The notes under the pieces were generated by a model. The model saw only the letters and a program-made list of their open reading frames with translations. It was not told where the DNA came from and did no database searches. A stretch of DNA of 55,096 nt, from positions 1 through 55,096 of the forward strand of contig JANXMZ010000041.1 in the NCBI GenBank assembly GCA_025354385.1, read 5' to 3'. Below, piece after piece: positions 45,901 to 54,179 of the stretch (the first letter of the stretch is position 1; the number at the start of each line of letters is the position of its first letter). This stretch comes from Bacteroidota bacterium. GTDB taxonomy: Bacteria > Bacteroidota > Bacteroidia > NS11-12g > UBA955. The translations under genes and the position numbers were made by a program.

Positions 45901-46048
45901 TTATTTGAACCTGATTGTTTGTGATATCAGGCACAGCGTCAATAGGAAGTTTGGTAAGTTGGTAAATGCCATAACCTACCAATGCCACAGTGAAAATTAT
46001 GACAATGAGTTTATTTTTTATTGAAAATGCTATTGTTTTGTTAAGCAT
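42896..46048 (-). CDS. heavy-metal efflux RND pump (CzcA-like)
   Basis: 1050 residues, the HME-RND length. Twelve membrane helices arranged 1+5 / 1+5 surround two large periplasmic loops. The proton-relay helix reads [17 protein letters not shown], the CzcA type (DFGxIVDGA), not the CusA type (GAMVDAA), so Zn, Co, Cd or Ni is likelier than Cu or Ag. [14 protein letters not shown] and the C-terminal [28 protein letters not shown] are further family signatures. It uses the proton gradient to expel cations through the adaptor and TolC-like channel. It is the first gene of a six-gene operon; a perfect inverted repeat lies 42 bases upstream of its start. Confidence 0.95.
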   Translation of the reverse strand: [1050 protein letters not shown]

Positions 46049-46089
46049 TGAATTTTTATTTTTGTTAAGTTAAATAATACCATTAATTC

Positions 46090-46108
46090 GTTCCAATATT
46101 TTTGGAAC
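46090..46108. promoter_or_regulatory. perfect inverted repeat upstream of the RND pump gene
   Basis: GTTCCAA-N5-TTGGAAC, arms of 7 with a 5-base centre, in the 164-base gap between the small membrane-protein gene and the pump gene. It could be an operator for a metal-sensing repressor or an mRNA hairpin. No T-run follows, so it is not a terminator. Confidence 0.5.
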
Positions 46109-46212
46109 AATTGTGTAATCACCAAGTGATGATATTTGATAATGCAATACTAAATGGCTAATAACATTGAAGTATTATTAATTAATTAGTAAAGTTTATT
46201 GACGAATAAAAG

Positions 46213-46590
46213 CTATGAAAGTTTAGGTGGCTGCCAAATAGATTCAGCCATTCGCGATGAATAAAATACTTCTTTGTATTTAACAAGTCCCAATTCAAAA
46301 AAAGATAAATTGAAATAATTTTGTTCGGGAAAAAAATGAACTTCTGCAACAATGATGTGGTTCGCCATTGTGCAGTGCGACTTGAAAGGAAGATTATCAT
46401 GCTGATTGTCTTTTACATCATTATCGGCGACATAGTGCATATTTAGAAATTCCATAAAGGAAATACCCTCGTCTGCTTTTTGGTGATCTATATAATGCTC
46501 AACCAATTCAGGAATCTTTAACAACTGATGCAATTCAGTGCCACTCAATATAAAGGTGTACAGCAATATGAGCGCAATTGTTTTTTTCAA
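46213..46590 (-). CDS. small membrane protein associated with metal-RND operons
   Basis: 125 residues from a TTG at 46590, giving MKKTIALILLYTFILSG. The longer frame to 46620 is rejected because a TATCTTTG -7 box (46596-46603) lies within it. One N-terminal hydrophobic segment is followed by a conserved-looking block (LLKIPELVEHYIDHQKADEGISFMEFLNMHYVADNDVKDNQ) and LPFKSH. I recall small proteins of this pattern just upstream of CzcA-type pumps in Bacteroidota; their function is not known. Histidines and acidic residues could bind metal. Separate from or co-transcribed with the pump: undecided, since the gap is 164 bases. Confidence 0.6.
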   Translation of the reverse strand: MKKTIALILLYTFILSGTELHQLLKIPELVEHYIDHQKADEGISFMEFLNMHYVADNDVKDNQHDNLPFKSHCTMANHIIVAEVHFFPEQNYFNLSFFELGLVKYKEVFYSSRMAESIWQPPKLS

Positions 46591-46595
46591 TTCAG

Positions 46596-46603
46596 CAAAG
46601 ATA
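46596..46603 (-). promoter_or_regulatory. -7 box fixing the small membrane protein's TTG start
   Basis: TATCTTTG on the minus strand ends 5 bases before TTG 46590, implying a nearly leaderless mRNA and ruling out the longer N-terminus. Confidence 0.5.
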
Positions 46604-46644
46604 AACCTATTCTTAAACAAATAAAAAAATCTAATTTCGCAAAT

Positions 46645-47514
46645 ATGTTTATTTCAGGTTTTACCATTGCAAGAAACGTCTTAAAAGCAGACTATCCGAT
46701 TAAGGAAGCCATCTATTCCATTTTGCCATTTTGTGATGAGGTAATTGTAGCTGTCGGTAAAAGCGAAGACGAAACATTGTCATACATTAAAAGTTTAAAT
46801 GAACCTAAAATAAAAATCATAGAAACAATATGGGACGATAGCTTAAGAGAAGGAGGTAAGGTACTTGCCATAGAGACTAACAAAGCTTTGGCTGCTGTAA
46901 ATTCAAAGTCAGATTGGTGTTTTTATATTCAAGCAGATGAATGTTTTGACGATAAAGGTTCAAATGAATTATGGGAACAGCTAAAAATGTACAAAGATGA
47001 TGCTGCTGTTGAAGGTCTTTTATTTGATTACAAACACTTTTTTGGAAGTTATAATTATGTAGGTGACAGCAGAACTTGGTACAGACATGAAATAAGAATC
47101 ATTAAAAATAATAAAGGGATTTATTCATATAAGGATGCACAAGGCTTTAGGGTAGATGGCAGAAAATTAAATGTGAAGAAGGCCCATGCCTCTATATTTC
47201 ACTATGGGTGGGTTAAAAATCCTAAGTTGCAATTGGAAAAGTTGAAACAAGCTCGTAAACTTTGGCATTCAGATGATTTTATTGAAAAGGAATATGCCAA
47301 TATGAATGAATTTGATTTTAATAATGTAGATTCATTAAATGTTTTCCGAGGAAACCACCCATTGGTAATGAGAGAGAGAATTTTATCTCAGGATTGGGAC
47401 TTTAAATATGATATTACAAAGAAAAAAATGTCTTTTAAAAAGCGTTTGTTATATACATTCGAAAAATTGACAGGGTTAAGAATAGGGGAATATAAAAACT
47501 ACAAAATTATTTAA
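46645..47514 (+). CDS. glycosyltransferase family 2-like protein
   Basis: 289 residues from the ATG at 46645; the frame extends to 46528 but that part overlaps the divergent gene. The N-terminus FISGFTIARNVLKADYPIKEAIYSILPFCDEVIVAVGKSEDET is the GT-A nucleotide-sugar fold of family 2, and WCFYIQADECFDD stands where the DxD metal motif lies. The C-terminal half is basic. It probably adds a sugar to a surface polysaccharide or lipid; donor and acceptor are unknown. A near-match -7 box (TAATTTCG, 46632-46639) is just upstream. The stop overlaps that of the convergent Crp/Fnr gene in a shared TTAA. Confidence 0.75.
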   Translation: MFISGFTIARNVLKADYPIKEAIYSILPFCDEVIVAVGKSEDETLSYIKSLNEPKIKIIETIWDDSLREGGKVLAIETNKALAAVNSKSDWCFYIQADECFDDKGSNELWEQLKMYKDDAAVEGLLFDYKHFFGSYNYVGDSRTWYRHEIRIIKNNKGIYSYKDAQGFRVDGRKLNVKKAHASIFHYGWVKNPKLQLEKLKQARKLWHSDDFIEKEYANMNEFDFNNVDSLNVFRGNHPLVMRERILSQDWDFKYDITKKKMSFKKRLLYTFEKLTGLRIGEYKNYKII

Positions 47515-48209
47515 ATGGTTGTGTCATTTGCCATTTGATAAATTTTATCGTAATCCAAAAGAATAATTTTCCGACCTTGAACCTTGATTAGTCTATCTTC
47601 TTTCATTTTCTTAAGCTGTCTTACCAGAGATTCTACAGCTGTTCCAATATAATTGGCCAAATCTTCTCTAGAGAAAATAATGGTGCCATCTAAATCTAGC
47701 TTTTGGTCCAATAATAATAATGCCAAGGCAACCCTTTCATTCAAAGGTTTTCTGGCAAATGTTGTAAGTTTAGAATTAAGAACTCTTCCAACTTGTGCTA
47801 AATATTTTAATAAGGCACTGTTTAATTCCAGAGATGTTTTTAATTGATCAAAAAAAGGATCTTTGGGAGTTAATTCAATTTCACAATCTGTAATTGCATA
47901 CACAATTGAACGAGTAGTCTCACCACTTAACAAAGATGCTACCCCAAATATGTGGTTTTTGCCTAATATATAAATAATTTCTTCATCACCTTTATTATTG
48001 GTTGTAAAGACTTTTAAATAACCACTTACAATTTTATATACTCCTAGAGGATTACTATCCTCAAATAAAATAGTTTCACCTTTATTGAATTTTAATGTTT
48101 GGTTATGAGCTTTAAAATTGCTGCAAATTTCTTTCGGAAGTTCATCCCACAAAGGTTGTGTGTTAAAATAAAATTTTTCTAAAATTGGATACCTATCTTT
48201 AACTGCCAT
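47511..48209 (-). CDS. Crp/Fnr-family transcription regulator
   Basis: 232 residues. A cyclic-nucleotide-binding-type beta-barrel (about 25-125, FNKGETILFEDSNPLGVYKIVSGYLKVF, IFGVASLLSGE) is joined by a dimerisation helix to a winged helix (about 160-232). The recognition region is FSREDLANYIGTAVESLVRQLKKMKED, in which E and R hold the positions used by CRP and FNR for base contacts. There is no N-terminal cysteine cluster of the FNR type, so oxygen sensing through iron-sulfur is unlikely. The promoter is TTTG-N18-TACATTTG at 48222-48251. Its target may be the TAGTA-N6-TACTA sites upstream of the two T9SS genes nearby, an inference. Confidence 0.88.
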   Translation of the reverse strand: MAVKDRYPILEKFYFNTQPLWDELPKEICSNFKAHNQTLKFNKGETILFEDSNPLGVYKIVSGYLKVFTTNNKGDEEIIYILGKNHIFGVASLLSGETTRSIVYAITDCEIELTPKDPFFDQLKTSLELNSALLKYLAQVGRVLNSKLTTFARKPLNERVALALLLLDQKLDLDGTIIFSREDLANYIGTAVESLVRQLKKMKEDRLIKVQGRKIILLDYDKIYQMANDTTI

Positions 48210-48221
48210 ATCTGATATTTA

Positions 48222-48251
48222 CAAATGTATGAGATATTTTGAATTCTCAAA
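48222..48251 (-). promoter_or_regulatory. promoter of the Crp/Fnr gene
   Basis: Minus-strand TTTG (48248-48251), 18 bases and TACATTTG (48222-48229), close to the full consensus; the box is 13 bases from the ATG. Confidence 0.6.
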
Positions 48252-48426
48252 ATTTTTTCAATAAAATTTAAATCTTCCTGTAAATGCTAGCAATTGCTTA
48301 ATAATCAAAATGATATTGATGGTTTAGGTGTGTTTTTTTGTAGCTAATCATCTCAAAAATGATAAATGTTAATAATTGTTTCAACAAATAATGTCGTGAT
48401 TATGAATTGTCTTGATTAAAGTCACA

Positions 48427-48459
48427 AAAAAAAGCAGTTGATTTCTCAACTGCTTTTCC
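48427..48459 (-). terminator. terminator downstream of the lectin-domain T9SS gene
   Basis: AAGCAGTTGA and TCAACTGCTT arms with a short loop, followed on the minus strand by eight Ts; 22 bases after the stop of the gene at 48481. Confidence 0.85.
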
Positions 48460-48480
48460 AATTTTATTTAAATATGAGGG

Positions 48481-51400
48481 TTATTCCACAATTATTTTTT
48501 CAGAATGCACACCTTCTAAAGATTCAATTCTAATTAAAAGCATTCCTTTAGGAAGGTTTGATAATTGAACTGAGTTTGAGAAAGCACCATTCATGATCAC
48601 TTTACCTGTAATGTCAGTGATCTGATAAGTTGCTTCAGTTGCATTTTGTATTGTTACAACGCCGTTTGAAGGATTAGGGAATATAATTACTTTATCATTC
48701 AAATCGCCTGTGAAACGAACAACTTTTACATCACTGAAAGCATATTTGCCATCATTGTCAACTTGTCTCAATTTGTAATAATTAACCGATGAAGTTTTGG
48801 TATGAACGAACATGTAAGAATTAATCTCATTGCTATTGCCTTTTGAAGCAACAGTTCCTATTGGAGTCCAATTAATCATATCAGTAGAGTGCATCACTTG
48901 GAAATATTTATTGTTTTCTTCAGAAGCAGTCTGCCAATTCAAATTAACCATTTTGGTTGTGTTATTTGGAACAGCCTCAAAATTCATAAGCGTAACAGGT
49001 AGTGGATTCAATCCGCCTAGAGAACCTAAGGTAAATGGACTGAAAGTATTCACTGCCTCTAATGTTGCAGAATTTGAAGTAGTAGTATTGGTTAAGGTTG
49101 AAATATCTTCCCAATCTGTACCATTGTAATGTGCAACTATTAAATCTGAAGGAGAAGTATTTACTACACCGCTGAAGAACTTATCGTAATAGAATAATGT
49201 TACATCCATTGCAGTTTGATTACCAGTGCGGTCAATCATCCAATATTCTTTAGTAGAAACTTTGTTTAAACCAGAGGCTACACTTAAGTCAGAATAAGCG
49301 GATTTGAAATATTCAACAGTGAAAGTAGAAACATAACCACTGTTGTTACCACTGTTTCTATTCAAAGTAGCAGGTGCGTATTTTCCACCTTTTCCAACTG
49401 GGAATGTATATGTATTTTCTACATTGCCACCTATTTTAAAGAGTGTTTTGCGAATAGGACCGCTGACGTGGTTATTATTACCTCCACCTGTGTAAGTAGA
49501 GAAATTCTGCATGATTAGTAAATTAGAAGCAGTAGTGGTTAATACACCATCTGTTAAATTTAAACGTGTATTCACAGTTAACGGACCGTTTAAAGAAGCT
49601 CCAGCGGTATTATTAATAGTTAAACTATCCACAGTATTAGAAGCAAATGTTGCTGAAGGTATAACCTGAGCAGAAGTTCCAACGAAATGCAAAGAACCAG
49701 AAGAAGTAGTAAAAGTTCCATTTTGAACGAAGTTACCTGCTATTTTAAGCGTTTTAGTATTCGTCATAGATGCTCCAGATTCAATCATTAAGTCTCTGCA
49801 GAAACCAGTGCCAGAAGAAAGGCTAGGGAAGTTAGCAGCACCGGCAGGGATAATAACATCTGTGCTTAAAGTTGGTACAGTACCACACCAATTTGCGTTT
49901 GTTTGCCAATTAGGACTTGAACCACCTATCCAAACACCAGAGTTAGTTGTTACGTTAACAGCGCCTGGAGTGCTATTAGCCTCTGGACAACTTCCGTTTT
50001 TCACAACAGATCTGTATAAAGTTGTAGCAGTAATGCTTGAGAAATTATTTGTAGAAGCTGTATTTGCAATATTGTTCCAAACAATACCATTGTCAACAGA
50101 TGATTGCCATTTTTGTACAGTTCCAGTTTTACCTGTAAGTGTTAAAGTTCCTGAATTAGAACCACCGCAAAAGGTTTTAGAATCTACAATACCACCAACA
50201 GAAGGTGTTCCGCTTACTACAGTGATAGTGATGCCTGGAGTGAATGCAGGACTACCACATCCGCTATTTTGAACCTGAGCACGGTAATAAGTAGTGCCAG
50301 TTGAAGTTAAAAATTCAGTTAATGAATTGGTGGTGTTTGCAATATCAGTAGCTGTTGAGAAATTGCTATTCACGTCTTTTTGCCATTTTAAAATACTAAC
50401 TTGGTTGCCATAGAGCGTAAGATATACATTGCTGTTGGCACAAATGGTATTGCTTGCTGCTAATACTGTTCCAGTTACCGTAGAAGTAACATTGATTGAA
50501 GTGCTGGATGTTGGTAAGTTTGAACAACTTTGAGGGCTCGTAGAGTTTACAATTGCTCTGTAGAAAGTAGTTTGACTGATATTAGTAACAGTTAAGCTTG
50601 TGGTGGTATTAGAAATAGTGGTTGGAAACAAAAAGTTTTGATCCGTAGATGATTCCCATCTTACAACTGTACCAGTAAGTCCAGTTAAAGTTAAAGAAGT
50701 GCTATTAGAACCAGGGCATACATTTACATTGCCACCATTGATAACACCACTTGAGTATCCTGAAGATATGGTTATGTTTCTAGTAGAGTGAGCCACGTTG
50801 TTAGTAAGAGCATCGTTTGGCATATCTCCAAACTCATAAATTCCTTCAGCACCTGAAGATGGTTTTTCGTCATCCCATTCTCCAGAGAAACTATACATCA
50901 AAGAAAAATCTTGCTCACCGTTAACAGTATTGTTAAGAGTTGGATAATCATCAGGCTGTCCACCTGACCACTTGTTATATCTGCCACTTACTGAATTAGG
51001 GCCACTATTCCAAGCATCTCCTGTAGAGAAAGGCATACCTGACTCTGGACCAGTTACCCAATAGAAATTACCTTCGGATGCATTCTGGTTCGCATAAGTT
51101 GTTACACCAGTTATTTTGTTAATTTCAGTAAAATTATCTGTACCTCCTAACCAATTGAAAAGATAAGCAGTCATTTGCCAAACAAAATCATTCTCGTCTT
51201 CAGAAGTAATAGTGGCTAAATAACCTTTTCTTCCGTAGTAAGAAGTTGATTCTGCAGCAGCTTTAGTTGTTGCCCAATCAGAGTAAGTATTACTCAATTG
51301 ATAAAAGTGATTGTTGGTAGGATTGAATAACTTATTACCCAAAACAAATGTCACATTCCTTTTTTGAGCGAAACATGTTGTTGAAGTGGTTTTAAGTGTC

Positions 51401-51738
51401 ACTGTTCTTAAAAGTGTTTGCCAATTGCTCTTAGTTGTAGATCCAAAGAATCTTAAGATACCATGAACATTGTCAAAATTAGAAGTAATACCAGAAGGAA
51501 GTGAACCAGTGTAACTCAAAATATCTCCAGAGGCACCTGTAACGTAGCCTGCGGTTATTTGAATGGTCATGTCCGTGATATCGCCAGAACCGGCTAATAC
51601 CAATCCAGCATCTACCACGGTGGCGGTATTTGCCGAAATGCTCAGAACAGAATTTGTTCCGGCAATTTGTGCTCTGCACACAAATGATGTTAATAAGAGT
51701 AAAGAAGCTACAGAAAACTTCGTCATTAAGTGTTTCAT
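48481..51738 (-). CDS. T9SS-secreted protein with C-type lectin and Ig-like modules
   Basis: 1085 residues. A signal peptide (about 1-24) is followed by an N-terminal beta domain (about 28-125), then a C-type lectin-like domain at about 135-305 (YYGRKGYLATITSEDENDF, WLGGTDN, YNKWSGGQPDDY, SLMYSFSGEWDDE). Three Ig-like modules of roughly 85-90 residues lie at about 330-600, each with a Trp and paired Cys. A beta-rich region ends in a T9SS type A sorting domain (about 1010-1085; IFPNPSNGVVTI, LPKGMLLIRIES). This is the plan of a surface adhesin. The gene is monocistronic, with a terminator below and a weak -7 box (TAATATTG, 51761-51768) preceded by a TAGTA-N6-TACTA site. Confidence 0.88.
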   Translation of the reverse strand: MKHLMTKFSVASLLLLTSFVCRAQIAGTNSVLSISANTATVVDAGLVLAGSGDITDMTIQITAGYVTGASGDILSYTGSLPSGITSNFDNVHGILRFFGSTTKSNWQTLLRTVTLKTTSTTCFAQKRNVTFVLGNKLFNPTNNHFYQLSNTYSDWATTKAAAESTSYYGRKGYLATITSEDENDFVWQMTAYLFNWLGGTDNFTEINKITGVTTYANQNASEGNFYWVTGPESGMPFSTGDAWNSGPNSVSGRYNKWSGGQPDDYPTLNNTVNGEQDFSLMYSFSGEWDDEKPSSGAEGIYEFGDMPNDALTNNVAHSTRNITISSGYSSGVINGGNVNVCPGSNSTSLTLTGLTGTVVRWESSTDQNFLFPTTISNTTTSLTVTNISQTTFYRAIVNSTSPQSCSNLPTSSTSINVTSTVTGTVLAASNTICANSNVYLTLYGNQVSILKWQKDVNSNFSTATDIANTTNSLTEFLTSTGTTYYRAQVQNSGCGSPAFTPGITITVVSGTPSVGGIVDSKTFCGGSNSGTLTLTGKTGTVQKWQSSVDNGIVWNNIANTASTNNFSSITATTLYRSVVKNGSCPEANSTPGAVNVTTNSGVWIGGSSPNWQTNANWCGTVPTLSTDVIIPAGAANFPSLSSGTGFCRDLMIESGASMTNTKTLKIAGNFVQNGTFTTSSGSLHFVGTSAQVIPSATFASNTVDSLTINNTAGASLNGPLTVNTRLNLTDGVLTTTASNLLIMQNFSTYTGGGNNNHVSGPIRKTLFKIGGNVENTYTFPVGKGGKYAPATLNRNSGNNSGYVSTFTVEYFKSAYSDLSVASGLNKVSTKEYWMIDRTGNQTAMDVTLFYYDKFFSGVVNTSPSDLIVAHYNGTDWEDISTLTNTTTSNSATLEAVNTFSPFTLGSLGGLNPLPVTLMNFEAVPNNTTKMVNLNWQTASEENNKYFQVMHSTDMINWTPIGTVASKGNSNEINSYMFVHTKTSSVNYYKLRQVDNDGKYAFSDVKVVRFTGDLNDKVIIFPNPSNGVVTIQNATEATYQITDITGKVIMNGAFSNSVQLSNLPKGMLLIRIESLEGVHSEKIIVE

Positions 51739-52157
51739 ATTATGATTAAATTATTTGTTGCAATATTACCCATTTTTAGTATTTAAGTACTAACTTTTTC
51801 CAAATTATGTTGAGGATTGATAGGTTATTTTGTTTTAAGGTGTTGTAAATCAGTAAAATAAAATTAAATATTTTTTCAAATAAACTGTGGATAAACTGCC
51901 AAAATGCTAGTTTTTAATACTAGTTTTAGAGTATTAAAATACTAAAAAATGGACATTTTGATGAGGATTGTAAATGGTCTTGGATTTTGTTTGTGGGTAA
52001 ATATGTTATCCACATTTTGACGAAAAATAGCATGAAATGGACATCACTTTTTTTTGACTAAAAAAAGTTGCTAAAAACGAGCTTCTTTATGTTTTAGGTT
52101 TTAAAAACAACCACTTGAATTAATTCATGTGATTTAATCTAAAACTGCTTTATAAAA
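51739..52157 (-). promoter_or_regulatory. 419-base upstream region with palindromic sites
   Basis: No ORF. It holds the -7 box TAATATTG (51761-51768, one mismatch) and the perfect inverted repeat TAGTA-N6-TACTA at 51777-51792. A near copy, GAGTA-N6-TACTA, lies at 51929-51944, next to CTAGT-N7-ACTAG at 51907-51923. All read as AGTA/TACT half-sites. The spacing of the perfect repeat is that of CRP-family operators. Confidence 0.5.
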
Positions 52158-54098
52158 CTATCTTTTTATAATTTTTTTTGTTTCAATGATTCCCAAAGAA
52201 TTTTCGATTCTCAAGAAATAAATGCCATAATTATATAAATTCAAGTCTATTGTTAATTTGTTCCCAACAAAATCTAAATTGTTGAATGTGCTTATTTTTT
52301 TTCCGAATGCATCGCAGATTGTAACAAAAAAATTATCATCTGCAATATCAAGAAGTTCAACATTTAATTGTTCTAATGCTGGGTTAGGATAAATGTTCAG
52401 CGCACTTGCTTTAAATCCACTTGCAGGCATCGCAAGTTTTAATAGGTCACTTAAGTTAAATGAACCATCATGGTTAACCATTTTTAAGCGATAGAAAACA
52501 ACTTCCTTTTTGTAAGTCTCAATTTTGTTATCGTAGAATATGTAGTTGTTAATACCCCCCAATAAACCATGGCCTTTCACAAAACCAGCGCTATGGAATT
52601 CTTTACCATCTATAGAATACAATAATTCGAATTCTTTAAAATTATCCTCCGATGATGTTGACCACTCTATTTGGGCAAGATTGTTTTTGTAGGTACCTGT
52701 AAAATTTATTAAGGTTACTGGTAGTGGTGCAATTCCTGTCATTAGGGTCGATGAAAATGAATATCTTGAACAAGCATCCGTAACCTCACAAGTTAAAATA
52801 TAATTGCTGTTCTTATTTGCACCAGTTGGTGTAAAGGTTGTGCTAGCAGTATTGGCATTTGCGAAAGTACCTAGGCAATTTGCTGTCCATTGATAAAACA
52901 AGGTAGATCCAATAGGCGAGGAGGCGCTAACACTAACATGGTAAGAGGTGTTATTTTGAATTTGAGTTGGCGCTGTAAGGCTCGCAATACTGGGCACCTT
53001 GTCCGCCATAACTTTAAAGGAGAAGTTAAAAAATTGTCTAACCGCAGAAACATTGGCAGCATTGGTTCCTTCAATATCATGTCCACCTTGATACATTACA
53101 TACCCAGCTGTGCTCAAACCAAAGCCTCTGCCATAAAGTGTTATGGCTGCAGGTCCGTTACTAGCATTTGCATTAACATTAGATTGAATGGAATCGTAAC
53201 AACCGATATGCGTTGTATTTCTCCATGCAGATCCAATTTTGGGAATATAAACTTGTTCTGAGCCATTGGTGTGAGCAGCGTCTTCTGTGCCCATCATTTG
53301 AAACACTGCATCATCTGGTCTGGCAGAAATGGCACTGCCATTATAATTGCCGCGATTGAAGAAGTAACTATATGGCACACTTCCATCGTTGTGTGAATTA
53401 TAATTGATTAAGCCTTTTGTTGTAAGAAAATTTAATTTTTGACTTGAATCTGATGGATTTACAAGGCTCTCCATTACACTAACAGCATGGCAACCAGCCC
53501 AAACAGCACCCTTGTAATTGCGGTTCCAATTATATAAATTACCATGGTCTACCCAAGTAGGATCGGCATGCGGCATTACAAATATATCGTTACAAGCTCC
53601 CAAAGCCGTGGCATTGGCGGAATTATACGAAGACGTCGGTATGCCTGCATCAGCAAAGAAACTTTTTGAAATGGATACATTAGTTGGATTCAAAGTCCAG
53701 CTCGGTACACTTGTTAGAGTTTGAGTAACTTTAAGGGTTATCGAAGTATTTGTGTATGTACCACTAACTCCTAGAGCTACCCATGCATTGATGCTTGTAC
53801 TCACTGAAGGAGTAATAAAATCTGCAGGAATAATAAAGGTACCACCTTTATAATCAGTTGAAGCGTAAGTAAAGTCTTTGGCATCTTTTATTTTGCTTGA
53901 GCCAATTACCCATTTAATGGGAACATGATATGTTTTTAACATTTCATATATCAATCCATAAGGCTTTAAACCATTGGCGATAGTTTGGGTTGAAACCCCC
54001 ATGTTAATAATAAACGAACCTGAAGGAAAAGTTTCGGTTTGGGCTTTTGTCTGGCTTGATATAAAAATCAGAACAACGCAAATAAGAATACGTTTCAT
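52158..54098 (-). CDS. T9SS-secreted protein with conserved N-terminal domain of unknown function
   Basis: 646 residues. After a signal peptide (about 1-19) there is a distinctive 330-residue domain: FIINMGVSTQTIANGLKPYG, HVPIKWVIG, YKGGTFIIPADF, FVMPHADPTWVDHGNLYNWN, GAVWAGCHAVSVMES. Its conserved His, Asp and Cys residues hint at an enzyme, but I recognise it only as a domain common in large Bacteroidota surface proteins. An Ig/PKD-like module follows (about 385-450, with paired Cys). A T9SS type A sorting domain ends the chain (IYPNPALEQLNV, YGIYFLRI, ETKKIIKR). The -7 box TATATTTG (54153-54160) adjoins the palindrome TAGTA-N6-TACTA at 54164-54179. Confidence 0.8.
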   Translation of the reverse strand: MKRILICVVLIFISSQTKAQTETFPSGSFIINMGVSTQTIANGLKPYGLIYEMLKTYHVPIKWVIGSSKIKDAKDFTYASTDYKGGTFIIPADFITPSVSTSINAWVALGVSGTYTNTSITLKVTQTLTSVPSWTLNPTNVSISKSFFADAGIPTSSYNSANATALGACNDIFVMPHADPTWVDHGNLYNWNRNYKGAVWAGCHAVSVMESLVNPSDSSQKLNFLTTKGLINYNSHNDGSVPYSYFFNRGNYNGSAISARPDDAVFQMMGTEDAAHTNGSEQVYIPKIGSAWRNTTHIGCYDSIQSNVNANASNGPAAITLYGRGFGLSTAGYVMYQGGHDIEGTNAANVSAVRQFFNFSFKVMADKVPSIASLTAPTQIQNNTSYHVSVSASSPIGSTLFYQWTANCLGTFANANTASTTFTPTGANKNSNYILTCEVTDACSRYSFSSTLMTGIAPLPVTLINFTGTYKNNLAQIEWSTSSEDNFKEFELLYSIDGKEFHSAGFVKGHGLLGGINNYIFYDNKIETYKKEVVFYRLKMVNHDGSFNLSDLLKLAMPASGFKASALNIYPNPALEQLNVELLDIADDNFFVTICDAFGKKISTFNNLDFVGNKLTIDLNLYNYGIYFLRIENSLGIIETKKIIKR

Positions 54099-54152
54099 AG
54101 TGTTTAGTTTTAGTTTTTGATCTTAAAGGCGTTTTATTTCTTTAAGACTTCG

Positions 54153-54179
54153 CAAATATAAGGTAGTACTTTTATACTA
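54153..54179 (-). promoter_or_regulatory. promoter with TAGTA-N6-TACTA palindrome
   Basis: -7 box TATATTTG (54153-54160) with the perfect inverted repeat at 54164-54179 lying between the -7 and -33 positions, where a bound factor would block RNA polymerase. The same repeat occurs before the gene at 48481-51738. Confidence 0.55.
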
